NCBI GenBank assembly: GCA_945903305.1 | Contig: CAMDOA010000021.1 | Coordinates: 1 to 37,287, forward strand | DNA length: 37,287 nt | Reading direction: 5' to 3' | Origin: Chitinophaga pinensis | Lineage (GTDB): Bacteria; Bacteroidota; Bacteroidia; Chitinophagales; UBA10324 | Shown here: piece after piece, positions 35,298 to 37,287 of the stretch | How the letters are laid out: each line of letters starts with the position of its first letter | How positions within the stretch are numbered: the first letter of the stretch is position 1 | Notes under the pieces: model-generated | The model's database searches: none | What the model was told of the DNA's origin: nothing | Seen by the model: only the letters and a program-made list of their open reading frames with translations | Made by a program: the position numbers and the translations under genes

Positions 35298-35423
35298 TTA
35301 CATATCGCGTTGCGTTTTTCTATATATAAAATATTGCTCAACGACAGCATACAGTATTCCAATGCAACCCAAAGTCAGGTTGAGGAGCGTGAGCATGTTC
35401 GGAATTTGTTTGATGAGTTTCAT
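35298..35423 (-). pseudogene. 41-codon ORF resembling the N-terminus of phosphatidylserine synthase
   Basis: This minus-strand ORF starts at ATG 35423, overlapping the pepP stop in an ATGA arrangement, and ends with TAA 35298-35300. It encodes MKLIKQIPNMLTLLNLTLGC then IGILYAVVEQYFIYRKTQRDM. The segment IPNxLTLLNLxxGCIxIxxAV is characteristic of the first membrane helix of Bacteroidota CDP-diacylglycerol-serine O-phosphatidyltransferase (PssA), but the catalytic motif DGxxAR...GxxxD is absent because the frame stops first and a terminator follows within a few bases. It may be the stump of a truncated pssA, or a real small single-helix membrane protein translated together with pepP. Resemblance is by eye. 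Confidence 0.55.
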
Positions 35424-36712
35424 TTGCTTTGCATTAACTCTTCAATCTCCTCAACTTCAATCGGTATAGTGCTCATCAAATCAATCGGGTCATTGTCTGT
35501 AATTAAAATATCATTTTCAATTCTGATACCGATGGATTCTTCAGGAACATAAATGCCGGGTTCGCAGGTAAAAACCATTCCGGCTTTCATTGGCGCATAA
35601 CGATTTCCAATGTCGTGTACATCCAATCCCATGAAGTGCGAAGTGCCGTGCATGAAATATTTTTTATAAAGTGGTGCATCGGGGTTTTGTTTTTTCACTT
35701 CGTCAGCATTCAGCAATCCGAGCTTGATGAGTTCGCCTTCCATAATTTTTCCGACTTCGGCATTGTAGTCGTTCAATATTGTTCCCGGGCGAAGCATGTT
35801 TTTCGCCTGCTTCATAACGCGCAAAACAGCATTGTACATTTCTTTTTGTCGTGGAGTAAATTTTCCATTCACCGGAATGGTCCGTGTTAAATCAGAAGCA
35901 TAGTTGGCATACTCGCAACCGAAATCCATTAACACCAAATCACCATCCTTACATTCTTTATTGTTCTCAACATAGTGTAATACACAGGCACTCGCGCCAC
36001 TCGCAATAATGGGATAGTAGGCATGGTCGCTCGAACGATTGCGAATGAACTCCGAAATTATTTCTGCTTCAATTTCAAATTCCATTACACCGGGCTTCAT
36101 CGCTTTCATCACTCGGCGAAAAGCTTTCTCGGTAATCGCGCACGCTTCGCGAATCAGTTTTATTTCTCCTTCTGATTTTATGGAGCGCAATTCACTCATG
36201 ATTCTTCCGGCTCTTTCATAATTGTGCAACGGAAAGCGGCTTCGCAATTCATTCGCTAAACGCAAATCGCGGTAAGGCACTTTTATAACGGCGCGGTCAT
36301 TTTCATTTAAGTTGATGTAAACATTTTCAGCATACACCATCAGCAGATTTAAAATGGTATCAAACTCTTCGTTCCACAAAATGGTTTTTGCACCCGATGC
36401 CTGCTTCGCTTCTTCAATGGTGTATTTATGTCCTTCCCAAACCGCAATTACTTCATTGGTTTTTCTCATCAACAAAACTTCTTTGTATTCAGGTCGTGGT
36501 GAATCGGGATACAAAATGAGCATCGTATCTTCCTGATCAATACCGGTGAGCCAGTACAAATCAGCATTCTGACGGAAATAAAAAGTCTGGTCGCCACTGC
36601 GAGGCATCTGATCGTTGCTGTGAAAAACAGCAATGGAGTTCGGCTTCATCTTACTGACAAAACGCTGACGATTTTCAATAAAGAGAGAACTGGAAGCGGG
36701 TATATATTTCAT
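35420..36712 (-). CDS. pepP: Aminopeptidase P family Xaa-Pro aminopeptidase
   Basis: A cytosolic dinuclear metallopeptidase that removes N-terminal residues preceding proline. The N-terminal AMP_N domain (1-170, SIAVFHSNDQMPRSGDQTFYF) precedes the pita-bread domain (about 178-425). Metal ligands are all visible: Asp263 (VLMDFGCEYANYASD) and Asp274, His359 (HGTSHFMGLDVHD), Glu384 (FTCEPGIYV) and Glu399 (IRIEND). Length 430 matches E. coli PepP. ATG 36712 is used. Its stop overlaps the start of a small PssA-like ORF. A promoter-like TTG-N17-TATCTTTA lies just upstream. Confidence 0.94.
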   Translation of the reverse strand: MKYIPASSSLFIENRQRFVSKMKPNSIAVFHSNDQMPRSGDQTFYFRQNADLYWLTGIDQEDTMLILYPDSPRPEYKEVLLMRKTNEVIAVWEGHKYTIEEAKQASGAKTILWNEEFDTILNLLMVYAENVYINLNENDRAVIKVPYRDLRLANELRSRFPLHNYERAGRIMSELRSIKSEGEIKLIREACAITEKAFRRVMKAMKPGVMEFEIEAEIISEFIRNRSSDHAYYPIIASGASACVLHYVENNKECKDGDLVLMDFGCEYANYASDLTRTIPVNGKFTPRQKEMYNAVLRVMKQAKNMLRPGTILNDYNAEVGKIMEGELIKLGLLNADEVKKQNPDAPLYKKYFMHGTSHFMGLDVHDIGNRYAPMKAGMVFTCEPGIYVPEESIGIRIENDILITDNDPIDLMSTIPIEVEEIEELMQSK

Positions 36713-36733
36713 GTGTGTTTTTTATGAGGGCGG

Positions 36734-36761
36734 TAAAGATAAAATTTCAAGACAGCCACAA
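36734..36761 (-). promoter_or_regulatory. Putative promoter for pepP
   Basis: On the minus strand TTG (36761-36759), 17 bases, then TATCTTTA (36741-36734), one mismatch from TAnnTTTG. The spacing is slightly short. Confidence 0.35.
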
Positions 36762-36775
36762 AATAAAAAAAATGT

Positions 36776-36969
36776 GAGCCACAGATTCACAGCTTAAATT
36801 ATCTGCCGCACAATTCAAGGGTTCTTTTTATAGCCACGAATTACACGAATTTTCACTAAGAATACAGTAAAGCATTCGTGTTAATTTGTGTAATTCGTGG
36901 CCAGTATTTTTATGAAATAAATTTCAATTTGAATTCAATGCATTTCAAAAATCAGTGAATCCGTGGCTC
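36776..36969. repeat. Nested imperfect inverted repeats between pepP and rpsL
   Basis: Outer arms GAGCCACAGATTCAC (36776-36790) and GTGAATCCGTGGCTC (36955-36969) are complementary with one mismatch. Inside them, GCCACGAATTACACGAATT (36833-36851) and AATTTGTGTAATTCGTGGC (36883-36901) are also complementary with one mismatch, leaving a 31-base loop. The element has no ORF. Similar GCCACGAATTACACGAATT text recurs between genes in many Bacteroidota and other environmental genomes, so this is probably an interspersed repeat. It fills most of the 358-base gap between the two divergent genes; the remainder (36970-37070) is the AT-rich rpsL leader. Confidence 0.8.
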
Positions 36970-37070
36970 TCTCATATTTCGCAAATATTCTTTTTCAAAT
37001 TCATTGTTGATATTTTGAGTTTTTTTGTTTTCATTTGCCGTCCCAAAAAAATAAAGTAAAATAACCCTGA

Positions 37071-37287
37071 ATGCCTACCATTCAACAACTTGTAAGAAAA
37101 GGTCGTAAAATCATCAAGGCGAAGAGCAAGTCTCGCGCCCTTAATGCCAGTCCTCAAAAGCGTGGAGTTTGTACAAAAGTGTACACCACAACCCCTAAGA
37201 AACCAAACTCAGCATTGCGTAAGGTAGCGAAAGTTCGCCTAACAAATGGCATTGAAGTTATCTCTTATATCCCAGGAGAAGGTCACA
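37071..37287 (+). CDS. rpsL: 30S ribosomal protein S12, C-terminus cut by window edge
   Basis: The first 72 codons of S12 are present: [20 protein letters not shown] ... [20 protein letters not shown] ... [19 protein letters not shown]12 forms part of the decoding centre. The lysine in [10 protein letters not shown], where substitutions give streptomycin resistance, is wild type; the second resistance-associated lysine lies beyond the window. In most bacteria rpsG and fusA follow. Upstream, TTG (37007-37009), 20 bases, TTCATTTG (37030-37037) is a possible but imperfect promoter. Confidence 0.97.
   Translation, partial: MPTIQQLVRKGRKIIKAKSKSRALNASPQKRGVCTKVYTTTPKKPNSALRKVAKVRLTNGIEVISYIPGEGH

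Noticed and set aside
35260-35552. Plus-strand ORFs of 69 and 80 codons after the FKBP run
   Set aside because: The first starts upstream of the terminator hairpin and reads through it; both lie opposite the PssA-like ORF and the pepP 3' end.
36972-37157. Minus-strand 61-codon ORF
   Set aside because: Overlaps the unmistakable rpsL start on the opposite strand.

Overview
The window looks like chromosomal DNA of a free-living member of the Bacteroidota. It is AT-rich, two secreted proteins end in the two known type IX secretion (T9SS) sorting domains (type A on a leucine-rich repeat protein, type B on a 2,730-residue surface protein), several starts are preceded by the Bacteroidota promoter form (TTG, about 19 bases, TAnnTTTG), and Shine-Dalgarno sequences are mostly absent. 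The two window ends cut genes: a REC-histidine kinase on the left (minus strand) and rpsL (ribosomal protein S12) on the right (plus strand).

Layout. 1-3.8 kb, minus strand: sensor kinase, secreted M1 aminopeptidase of the leukotriene A4 hydrolase type, DedA membrane protein. 3.8-4.8 kb: a gene-free kilobase holding a GC-rich hairpin and a 21-bp phased array whose core is the palindrome ATAGTACTAT. 4.8-6.6 kb: secreted LRR protein with 18 near-identical 63-bp repeats and an apparent one-base frameshift just after the signal peptide. 6.7-7.7 kb: ribD (minus). 8.0-16.2 kb: giant modular surface protein with about 29 Ig-like modules and an exact 687-bp higher-order duplication. 16.4-21.1 kb: nuoL-nuoM-nuoN of respiratory complex I behind a very good promoter, but without nuoA-K. 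21.2-26.3 kb: dapF (minus), then HtrA/Do protease, a secreted thioredoxin-fold protein, and the overlapping trio DUF3822-like / rsmD / coaD. 26.3-30 kb: a CrtC/AttH-like lipoprotein, aroC (minus) divergent from hutI. 30-31.4 kb: membrane protein and ndk (minus). 31.5-35.2 kb: nrnA followed by three tandem FKBP-type prolyl isomerases with three different kinds of envelope targeting. 35.3-36.7 kb: aminopeptidase P (minus) with a 41-codon ORF overlapping its stop that resembles the N-terminus of phosphatidylserine synthase. 36.8-37.0 kb: nested inverted repeats upstream of rpsL.

Most genes are housekeeping (riboflavin, lysine/peptidoglycan precursor, chorismate, CoA, histidine degradation, nucleotides, complex I). 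An envelope theme recurs: HtrA, secreted thioredoxin, three FKBPs, lipoprotein, DedA, M1 peptidase and two T9SS cargo proteins. I see no phage, IS transposase, CRISPR array, rRNA or tRNA gene. The least explained DNA is the 21-bp palindromic array (4031-4313), the frameshifted LRR gene, the truncated PssA-like ORF and the nested inverted repeat near the right end.
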